From: an uncultured Oscillospiraceae bacterium
GTDB lineage: Bacteria > Bacillota > Clostridia > Oscillospirales > Acutalibacteraceae
Assembly (NCBI GenBank): GCA_900547445.1
Contig: URGJ01000002.1
Span: forward strand, 62,001 to 126,000
DNA: 64,000 nt
Direction of reading: 5' to 3'
This document shows, piece by piece, positions 54,406-62,184 of the stretch (the first letter of the stretch is position 1; the number at the start of each line of letters is the position of its first letter). A program made the translations under genes and the position numbers. The notes under the pieces were generated by a model, which saw only the letters and a program-made list of their open reading frames with translations, was not told the origin of the DNA and ran no database searches.

Positions 54406-54422
54406 TGGTAAATTAATTACCA
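54406..54422. promoter_or_regulatory. Palindrome in the AraC/lipoprotein intergenic region
   Basis: TGGTAA-N5-TTACCA, a 6-bp inverted repeat close behind the minus-strand promoter, a candidate operator. The 350-base divergent region has no other gene. A TATACT hexamer (54525-54530) may be the -10 of the plus-strand cluster; no good -35 is in front, consistent with activator dependence. Confidence 0.4.
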
Positions 54423-54453
54423 GATTTTAAAAAAAGCATATTATTTAATTCTT

Positions 54454-54481
54454 ATTATATCACATTTTGTAGATTTTGCAA
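54454..54481 (-). promoter_or_regulatory. Sigma-A promoter of the AraC gene
   Basis: Minus strand TTGCAA (54481-54476), 16-bp spacer, TATAAT (54459-54454). It gives a leader of about 140-150 bases before the ATT/ATG starts. Confidence 0.65.
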
Positions 54482-54574
54482 TATATGATTTAAAATTTAC
54501 AAAGAAATGCAAGATTATTTGTTGTATACTATGGTTGAGCAAGATGTTTAATATGTACAAAAATATATACTGAG

Positions 54575-55987
54575 GTGAGACTCCATGAAACAAAAATTAC
54601 AAAAAAATTAAACAAGCAAATTATGCGTATGCCTTCTGTGCTTTTGTGCCTTTGTATTCTGGTTTTATCTCTATCAGGCTGCACTAAGACCTATGTGACT
54701 TCTGAATGGAATGAGGTTATCTCAGAGAACATGCCTGAAAGTATTATAGATTCCGCTACCAATGAAAAACCGGCAGAGAATGCTTCTCCGCAGAGCAATA
54801 GTTCCTCAGGCATTAAGGATAACGGAAAAGACAGTAATACCGATAACACTGTTTCCGTCGGGGAACAGGAAAGCTATTATGTTCATTCAACTGAAGCTAT
54901 GCGTAAAGCGTCTATCTTAAATAAGGGTGATACTACACGCCTTGCTTCAAAAATTAAGGCGGCGCTAAACGATAAGAAGCATAATACAACTATTGCCTGC
55001 TTTGGAGATTCCATTACAGCAGGCTCTGCCGCCTCAAGTATGAGCAAGCACTATTCGTCGCTGTTCAGGGATTGGTGGAATAACAACATAAGCTCGGCTG
55101 TAACTCTGATTAATAAGGGCGTTGGCGGTACAATTTCATATTTTGGTCTTCACTGGGCAGATGAGGCTATTTTAAAACATAAGCCTGATATCATTTTTAT
55201 TGAATATGTAAATGATAAGGATGAAGATAAGGATTCCCTTTACGCTATGGACAGTCTTGTAAGAAAGTGTCTTTCTCTTGATAACAAACCCGCGGTTATC
55301 CTGCTTGAGATGTCATATAATTTGAACGGTACGTTATCTAACGCACAAAAAACTCATATGAAGGTTGCAAAGCCTTACGGGGTGCCTGTAATATCTTGGC
55401 GTGACGCAATCAAAAATCCGATTTTAAACGGTGAGCTTAAATGGCGAGATGTTTCTCCTGACATAGTTCACCCTAATGATAAAGGTCATGCATTGCTTAC
55501 TGAGCTTATGGTAAGTTATGTAAGCTCTGTGGTTCCGCAGGCGGCAACAGTAGGCGAGCCTACAGCTTTTTCAGCCGCAGCAGTAACCGATGAGCTTTAC
55601 AAAAATGCAAAAATTCTTGACAGAAATAACCTTACCGCCGTTGATGAGGGATCTTTTACAGCTGTTGCTAAAGCGGATCCGTTCCGGAATGGCTGGGCCA
55701 CAACATCGGGAGGCAGTATAACATTTAAGATGAGCTTTAAAACGCTTGGTCTTATAATGCATAAAACCAATGACGGCGTAAACGGAAAAATAACTGTTGA
55801 GGTTGATGGCAAAAAAATAATATTTGACGGTTCAGACGAAATTGACGGCAATTGGAACGAAAGCTATGATAATATCTGGGCCAAACGCCTGTATACATAT
55901 GATTCCTATGCCGAGCGAACTGTTAAGGTAACTGTGGTGAACGGTGCTCTTGATGACTTCAAGATTTTAGGTTGGATGGTATCGTAA
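54575..55987 (+). CDS. SGNH/GDSL-hydrolase lipoprotein
   Basis: Secreted esterase, probably a carbohydrate deacetylase. A signal peptide ends in LSLSGC, a lipobox with Cys at residue 36, so it is lipid-anchored. After a Ser/Asn-rich linker (about 37-100) come block I CFGDSITAGSAAS near 144, block II GVGGTIS near 185 and block V DIVHPNDKGH near 293. Residues about 340-470 are a beta-sandwich accessory domain (GKITVEVDGKKI). Start doubtful: GTG 54575 is in frame without a Shine-Dalgarno. ATG 54585 with GAGGTGA is better but needs one more A in the A7 run 54601-54607; a third choice is ATG near 54623, which gives a neat 20-residue signal peptide. First of the cluster. Confidence 0.85.
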   Translation: MRLHETKITKKLNKQIMRMPSVLLCLCILVLSLSGCTKTYVTSEWNEVISENMPESIIDSATNEKPAENASPQSNSSSGIKDNGKDSNTDNTVSVGEQESYYVHSTEAMRKASILNKGDTTRLASKIKAALNDKKHNTTIACFGDSITAGSAASSMSKHYSSLFRDWWNNNISSAVTLINKGVGGTISYFGLHWADEAILKHKPDIIFIEYVNDKDEDKDSLYAMDSLVRKCLSLDNKPAVILLEMSYNLNGTLSNAQKTHMKVAKPYGVPVISWRDAIKNPILNGELKWRDVSPDIVHPNDKGHALLTELMVSYVSSVVPQAATVGEPTAFSAAAVTDELYKNAKILDRNNLTAVDEGSFTAVAKADPFRNGWATTSGGSITFKMSFKTLGLIMHKTNDGVNGKITVEVDGKKIIFDGSDEIDGNWNESYDNIWAKRLYTYDSYAERTVKVTVVNGALDDFKILGWMVS

Positions 55988-56118
55988 CGAATTACTTGGA
56001 AGAAATCAGGAATTTACCCTCTGTGCAAAAGCTTACAGAGTCTATGATATTTACGGTATTATTTTGCTTTATAAAATAAGCATTAAATAAAAACATGCTA
56101 AAACAGAGGTAGAATAAA

Positions 56119-58875
56119 ATGAAACTTAATCAACCTTATTATATTGAGCCGCGTGAAGACAATTCACATCTTGATTTAGGCGGCAGATGGGATTTTTGTT
56201 GGTGTGATACCGCTGTTGAAGAAATACCCGAACTTTGTTACAAGTACAGCGCTATTCTGCCTAATTCGGTTTATTACTGCCTTACTCAAGCAGGCGTTTT
56301 ACCTCACCCGTACTATGGAGAAAACAGTAAGCAATACAATTGGGTAGACGAAAAGGTATGGTACTTTAAAAAGACTTTTTCCGTTGATAGTTCATCTCAG
56401 GGTAAAACCGCGTTTTTAAGCTTTGACGGCGTGGCATATTATTCTCGGATTTGGTTTAACGGACAACTGATCGGCGGCCACGAAGGTATGTTCGGCGGCC
56501 CTGTTTGCAATGTTACCGATATGCTTCGCACAGACGCCGAAAACGAGATTGTGGTTGAGGTGAAGGCTTGTAATTGGGGCCGAAAGGAGAATTATGACGG
56601 CTGGAATATAAACGGTGAAAACCGCGAGATTTCACCGTGGAATATAACTCGCGATTCTTCTTCAAGCACGGGCGATTTTATTGTAATGGGCATATGGAAC
56701 CGTGTTCGTTTGGAGCTTTTAGAGCCTATACATTTGAGCAGACCGTATATATTTACCGAGGCCATAGAATCCGATAGCGCAACACTGCATTTTGAGGTCG
56801 AAATCGCTAACGGCAGAATAAATGAGCTTAAGCCTTTTATGGAGCACGCGGCAAGCTGTTACAGCTACACCTGTGCTTACGATAACGGTCTTACGGGTAA
56901 AAAGCTTGACGAAACGGTTGATATAGGTATAAAAATCACCGAGCCTGATACAGGTAAAACCGTTTATCACAGTCTTGATACCGAAGGGCTTCTTGATTAT
57001 GAGGGAATGCTTGTTCATGAGCGTTATTTTGAGCTGCAGTTTTTCAGAAAAAAGATAACAATTAAAAATCCGAAGCTGTGGTATCCATATGGCATTGGTG
57101 CTCCGTATCTTTATGATGCGGAAATTACGCTACATAAAGACGGTAAACTTATGGATACGCACAAACTAAAGCTTGGTATCCGTACATTTACATCCGATTA
57201 TACCGCAGGTGATAAATACCGTACTCGTTGGGAAAAATTTTTGTTTTCGATAAACGGAAGACAAATTTTTATAAAAGGTATAAATTGGCAACCGCTTGAT
57301 TACCTTTATGCTATTAAACCCCAAGAATACAAATGGGTGCTTACTGCGGTAAGGAACGCGGGCGTGCAGTTTATCCGTGTATGGAGCGGCGGCGGCATGC
57401 CCGAAACCGACACGTTTTATGAGTTGTGCGATGAATTGGGTATTATGGTATGGCAGGATCATATGCTTGCTAACACTGCAAATACTCAAAATTTTCCGCA
57501 GGAAGTCTTGGAATCGCAAGAGGCATATAATCTTTACAGAATACGCAACCATGCGTCCCTTGTGCTTCATTGCGGAGGCAATGAATTTAATCCGTATTCT
57601 TATAACAATGCCGCAAGTATGTTTGTTATAAGCCGTATTATAAAGGATTTGGACCCCTCTCGGATATATCACTACACTACGCGTGATAAAGGCTCGGCAC
57701 ATATTTATCGCGATATGGAGCCTAACTGGTTCAGGCATATATACCGTCATTTACCGTTTCTTGCCGAATCGGGAATACATAGTTTCCCTAATTACAAAAC
57801 ACTTACAAGGGTGATTGATAAATCCGAGTGCGAGGGCATACTTCCCGATCTTTCGACTCCTGCGTTTTATGAAAATTATAAGCAATTAATAAACCATTTT
57901 TCGGAATATCAACCCGACCGTATTCCCCGTATGCTTTCACGTACTTCGCAAATAGGCAATATAAAAACCTTTACGCTTGAGCAAATGTGTGAAGCGTCGC
58001 AAGTACAGGCGTATGAGTATTATCAGATACTTATCGGCGCCATGCGTGAAAACTATCCGTATTGCGGCGGCATAATTCCGTGGGTGCTTAAACGCCCGTG
58101 GCCCACTGTTGCCGTACAGATGATGGATGGTTTCGGACTTCCGACGTATCCGTATTATGCGATGCAGAATACTTATAGGGGAATTACGGTTTGCTTCCTT
58201 GAGCAATGGAGCATTTTGGCTCCCGAGGAGACAGTACCGCTAAGGGTTCGTGTGTTCAACGATACCGAACAATCAGCAATCGGGATGAGCATTTTGTTGA
58301 CCGTTTATACACCTGATTTAAAGGCTGCCGCAGAATACGAATGTGATGTGGATAATGAAAACGGCGAATATATTTTCGGAGAATTTAAGCTTGACAACAG
58401 CTTTACCGACAGATGCTTCCTTATATCGGTTGATTTAAGAGATAGAGACGCGCTGATTCACAGAGCTACATACTTCCTGAAGTGTACTGATAAGCTTGCT
58501 GACGGCGAATTTCTTTCAAATTACCGCAGAGCCCCGCACGAAAATCTCACCTTTGAAAACGGACCTTGGCTTACCGACAGTATCAGATCAGCAGGCAAGG
58601 CAGAGCTTGTGGTAAAGGCGCGTGAAATTGAACTCTATGAGGGCTATCGCCGCTTTGAGCTTGATATTACTAACTGCTCGGAATATCCTGCCTACCCTGT
58701 AACGGCAGAGGTTAAAAACACGGAATGCCGCCATTTCGCGGATGATAATTTCTTTATGATAAAGCCTTATGAAACCAAGAAAACAATTCTTACCTGCGAC
58801 GGTCTTAAGACGCAGAAGAGGGCGGAAATTGAGGTTAAATTCTGGAACGGCGAGGCCGTTAAGGTAACAGTATAA
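56119..58875 (+). CDS. GH2 beta-mannosidase-like glycoside hydrolase
   Basis: 918-residue retaining glycosidase removing terminal beta-linked mannose or a related sugar. The N-terminal sugar-binding jelly roll (LDLGGRWDFCWCD...) spans about 1-200 and an Ig-like domain follows. The catalytic barrel starts near KGINWQPLDYLY; the acid/base Glu is in LHCGGNEFNPYS near residue 492 and the nucleophile Glu is in FLAESGIHSFPN near 556, the beta-mannosidase form of the GH2 site. C-terminal beta domains complete it. No signal peptide, so it works inside the cell on imported oligosaccharides. Preceded by AGAGGTAG. Confidence 0.9.
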   Translation: MKLNQPYYIEPREDNSHLDLGGRWDFCWCDTAVEEIPELCYKYSAILPNSVYYCLTQAGVLPHPYYGENSKQYNWVDEKVWYFKKTFSVDSSSQGKTAFLSFDGVAYYSRIWFNGQLIGGHEGMFGGPVCNVTDMLRTDAENEIVVEVKACNWGRKENYDGWNINGENREISPWNITRDSSSSTGDFIVMGIWNRVRLELLEPIHLSRPYIFTEAIESDSATLHFEVEIANGRINELKPFMEHAASCYSYTCAYDNGLTGKKLDETVDIGIKITEPDTGKTVYHSLDTEGLLDYEGMLVHERYFELQFFRKKITIKNPKLWYPYGIGAPYLYDAEITLHKDGKLMDTHKLKLGIRTFTSDYTAGDKYRTRWEKFLFSINGRQIFIKGINWQPLDYLYAIKPQEYKWVLTAVRNAGVQFIRVWSGGGMPETDTFYELCDELGIMVWQDHMLANTANTQNFPQEVLESQEAYNLYRIRNHASLVLHCGGNEFNPYSYNNAASMFVISRIIKDLDPSRIYHYTTRDKGSAHIYRDMEPNWFRHIYRHLPFLAESGIHSFPNYKTLTRVIDKSECEGILPDLSTPAFYENYKQLINHFSEYQPDRIPRMLSRTSQIGNIKTFTLEQMCEASQVQAYEYYQILIGAMRENYPYCGGIIPWVLKRPWPTVAVQMMDGFGLPTYPYYAMQNTYRGITVCFLEQWSILAPEETVPLRVRVFNDTEQSAIGMSILLTVYTPDLKAAAEYECDVDNENGEYIFGEFKLDNSFTDRCFLISVDLRDRDALIHRATYFLKCTDKLADGEFLSNYRRAPHENLTFENGPWLTDSIRSAGKAELVVKAREIELYEGYRRFELDITNCSEYPAYPVTAEVKNTECRHFADDNFFMIKPYETKKTILTCDGLKTQKRAEIEVKFWNGEAVKVTV

Positions 58876-58886
58876 AGGGGAATTTT

Positions 58887-59747
58887 ATGAAATATATGTT
58901 TTTGCGCTTTCCTGAGGGCAAGACCAAGGCGTTGACCATGAGTTACGATGACGGCTGTCGGCAGGATAAAAGATTTTCCGAAACTATAACCCCCTACGGT
59001 CTTAAATGCACCTTTAATATCAATGCCGGTTATTACGGAGTGAATGAAAGGGATTGGCATTTGACCCGCGATGAAATACAAAAAGCCATAGTAGATAAAG
59101 GCCATGAGATAGCAGTACACGGATTTATTCACCGTGCAAACGGTAAGCAGCGCACCATAGAGGGTATTCGCGATGTGCTTGATTGCCGATTAGCGCTTGA
59201 GCGTGATTTCGGCGGAATAATCCGAGGTATGGCATATCCCGACAGCGGAATCCGTCAGATGATGAACGGCGCTACCTATGAGAGTGTTAGGAACTACCTT
59301 TGCGAACTTGATATCGCATATTCGCGCACATTAGGCGGAGATAACAATAATTTTGATTTACCTGACGATTGGTATGCCTGGATGCCGACTGCGCATCACA
59401 ATAATCCCAAGCTCTTTGATTGGTTTGATGAATTTCTGACGATCGATGTCGATAACGAATACTGTGCAAGAAGGTATCCGCGTCTTTTCTATATCTGGGG
59501 TCACAGCTATGAGTTTGATACTAATAATAATTGGGAACGGTTAGAACGCATTTGCGAAAAGATTTCAGGACACAGCGAAATCTGGTACGCTACAAACGGC
59601 GAGATACGCGAGTATGTAAAGGCGTATGATTCGCTTGTATTCAGCGCGTCGGGCACGGTGGTTTATAATCCCACCGTTACCGCAGTTTGGTTTAATGTTG
59701 ATGGAAAAAGCTACTGCATTGAGGCGGGAGCAACCTTAAATATTTAG
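58887..59747 (+). CDS. NodB-type polysaccharide deacetylase family protein
   Basis: 286 residues of the CE4/NodB homology fold. Motif 1 TMSYDDGC near residue 20 (catalytic base Asp and metal Asp) and motif 2 HEIAVHGFIHR near 73 with the two zinc His. Later IRGMAYPDSG near 112 and YIWGHSYEF near 210 fit the family's motifs 3-4. Residues after 250 form a small beta extension. No signal peptide, so cytoplasmic; it would remove N- or O-acetyl groups from imported sugars. It starts 12 bases behind the mannosidase gene. Confidence 0.86.
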   Translation: MKYMFLRFPEGKTKALTMSYDDGCRQDKRFSETITPYGLKCTFNINAGYYGVNERDWHLTRDEIQKAIVDKGHEIAVHGFIHRANGKQRTIEGIRDVLDCRLALERDFGGIIRGMAYPDSGIRQMMNGATYESVRNYLCELDIAYSRTLGGDNNNFDLPDDWYAWMPTAHHNNPKLFDWFDEFLTIDVDNEYCARRYPRLFYIWGHSYEFDTNNNWERLERICEKISGHSEIWYATNGEIREYVKAYDSLVFSASGTVVYNPTVTAVWFNVDGKSYCIEAGATLNI

Positions 59748-59763
59748 TTGCAGGAGAATTTTT

Positions 59764-62160
59764 ATGAATAACGATATCCGTAGAACAGAGCTTTTTTGTA
59801 AGAATTGGTTGTTTTGTTTAGGCGATTTTGAAAACGCGCAAAGCGCAGACTTTGATGATTCTGACTGGCAGCCGATTACCTTACCCCATGATTATAGTAT
59901 TTGCGGCGAATTTTCTTGGCGCAACCCAACCACTGCACGCGGCGGATATCTGACATCGGGTATCGGTTGGTACAGAAAGCATTTTAAAACCGAACCGCAT
60001 TGGCACGGTAAGAAGGTCGAAATTGAGTTTGAAGGCATATACCGTCACGCGATTATTTGGCTGAACGGAATAAAAATCGGTTACCGTCCAAACGGTTGGG
60101 TTGCACAGAGATACGATATAACCGACTGTCTTTATTATGACGGCAGAGAAAATGTAATCGCCGTTCGCGCGGATAATTCAGATCAGCCAGCTTCGCGTTA
60201 TTATACGGGTGCGGGAATTTACCGTGATGTTTCGGTTATAACAAGGGGCAAAACCTATATAGAAAACGGCGAGCCGTATATTGTGGCAACGCCGCGCGGC
60301 GGCTTTGCCGATATTGCTATCCAAACCGAAATCGGCGGAGAGAAAAATGCCGAGTGCCGGCTTGAATTTACGCTTTTTAATGCAGACGGAGAGGCAGTAG
60401 CTACCGGCAGTGATGTTGCGGATCAAGCTTTTAAAAGCAACTTTTCGCTTGGTTTAAGCTCTCCTATACTTTGGTCGATTGAAAATCCTTATTTATATAC
60501 CCTTAAAACAACCCTTTTCAGCGGTGATACCGCTTGTGACGAGGTGTATACCCGAATAGGAATCCGCTCAATAGAGTTTTATGCCGATAAAGGCTTTTTT
60601 CTCAACGGAAAACGCGTTCAGGTGCAAGGAGTGTGTCTGCATCACGATAACGGCTGCTTAGGCGCCGCGGCTTTTAAGGACGCCGACCGCCGCAGAATTT
60701 CAATTATGAAAGAAATGGGCGCTAACGCAATAAGACTTTCGCACAATCCGTTTGCTAAAAGCTTTCTTGATTTGTGCGATGAAATGGGAATGCTTGTTAT
60801 GGCGGAGGCGTTTGATGAATGGCGTATGCCTAAATGTATTCCCGCGTTAAAGCATACTGATATGAACTTAAAGCTAATAGTACATAACTACTATACGGAC
60901 TTTGACAGGTGGCACGAAACAGATTTATCGGAATTTATAATCCGTGAAAGAAACCACCCAAGTATATTTATGTGGAGCATTGGCAACGAAATCGCCGAAC
61001 AGCGCCACAATGTTGCAGAGGGCATTGAAACCGCCAAAATGCTTAAAGCTATCGTGAAGCGGTATGATTCAACCCGTCCTGTTACCGCGGCTTGCTGTCT
61101 CGGAAACGCAGGTACACGCGACTCAGGCTTTTTAGATGTTTTAGATGTTGCTGGATATAATTATGAGGATAATAAGTATGAGGAGCATAAAAAGCTCTAT
61201 CCCGATACCAAGGTTATAGGCAGCGAAACCACAAGCCTTACCTGGTTCCGCAAGCGCGGATGGTACGATCCCGAGCTTTTTGGATACATAAACGATGAAT
61301 ATCGCCGTAATATCCGAGATAACGGAGGCGAGATTATAGAAAATGCAGATATCGAGGATAATGTTACCCGCCGTCTGCTTATAGGCGAGCATTCCATGCA
61401 GCGTCATCTTAATAATCCGCATGTGGCGGGTATGTTTATTTGGACGGGTATGGATTATATCGGTGAGCCGACGCCTTATACATGGCCGTCAAGAAGCTCA
61501 TATTTCGGTGTTACAGATACCTGCGGATTCCCTAAGGACGCATTCTATTATTATCAGTCCAAGTGGTCAGAAAAAGCGGTGTTGCATTGCGTAACCCATT
61601 GGAATTGGGAAGGGTACGAAGGCAAGAAAATAAATATAATTGCTTTTTCAAATTGCGAAAGTGCCGAGATTTTTTTAAACGGAAAATCGTTTGGTGTATG
61701 CAAATATGATTTGAATTATGCCGATCACCTTCATTGGGAAGTGCCATATGAAGCGGGAACATTAAGTGTTGTAGGCTATAAAAACGGGGAAGCTGTTGCT
61801 GAAACAATAATTAAAACTGCCGATAGACCGTACGCGGTGCGGCTTGGCGCAGACAGGTACGAGCTTTCGGGCGACGGTCGAAGCCTTGCCTTTATCACAG
61901 CCGATATTGTAGATAAAAACGGAAATATTGTACCAAACGCTGATAACAGCATTACTTTTTCGGCTGAAAACGGTATTACACTGTGCGGTGTGGACAACGG
62001 CGACCCTGAATATGTCGGTTCGCTTAAAAGTGATACAATACCCGCGCTTGCGGGCAAATGTCTGGCAGTTGTGCGCGCAAGCGGTAAAACAGGCTGCTTT
62101 ACAGTACGGGCACAGGCAAAGGGGCTTTGCGGCGGCAGCTTGATACTTACTACACGTTAA
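59764..62160 (+). CDS. GH2 beta-galactosidase/glycosidase
   Basis: 798-residue GH2 enzyme of the compact beta-galactosidase type. The sugar-binding domain has WQPITLPHDYS and YRKHF (about 30-80) and SRYYTGAGIYRDV near 140. Barrel: GVCLHHDNGCLGAA near 295, NAIRLSHNP near 320, acid/base Glu in FMWSIGNEIAEQRH near 410, nucleophile Glu in KVIGSETTS near 485, then GMFIWTGMDYIGEPTPY. Two or so Ig-like domains at the C terminus end with CLAVVRASGK. No signal peptide. It lies 16 bases behind the deacetylase gene and has AGGAG before the ATG. Confidence 0.9.
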   Translation: MNNDIRRTELFCKNWLFCLGDFENAQSADFDDSDWQPITLPHDYSICGEFSWRNPTTARGGYLTSGIGWYRKHFKTEPHWHGKKVEIEFEGIYRHAIIWLNGIKIGYRPNGWVAQRYDITDCLYYDGRENVIAVRADNSDQPASRYYTGAGIYRDVSVITRGKTYIENGEPYIVATPRGGFADIAIQTEIGGEKNAECRLEFTLFNADGEAVATGSDVADQAFKSNFSLGLSSPILWSIENPYLYTLKTTLFSGDTACDEVYTRIGIRSIEFYADKGFFLNGKRVQVQGVCLHHDNGCLGAAAFKDADRRRISIMKEMGANAIRLSHNPFAKSFLDLCDEMGMLVMAEAFDEWRMPKCIPALKHTDMNLKLIVHNYYTDFDRWHETDLSEFIIRERNHPSIFMWSIGNEIAEQRHNVAEGIETAKMLKAIVKRYDSTRPVTAACCLGNAGTRDSGFLDVLDVAGYNYEDNKYEEHKKLYPDTKVIGSETTSLTWFRKRGWYDPELFGYINDEYRRNIRDNGGEIIENADIEDNVTRRLLIGEHSMQRHLNNPHVAGMFIWTGMDYIGEPTPYTWPSRSSYFGVTDTCGFPKDAFYYYQSKWSEKAVLHCVTHWNWEGYEGKKINIIAFSNCESAEIFLNGKSFGVCKYDLNYADHLHWEVPYEAGTLSVVGYKNGEAVAETIIKTADRPYAVRLGADRYELSGDGRSLAFITADIVDKNGNIVPNADNSITFSAENGITLCGVDNGDPEYVGSLKSDTIPALAGKCLAVVRASGKTGCFTVRAQAKGLCGGSLILTTR

Positions 62161-62184
62161 CACTATTCAAGGAGTTGATTTGTA

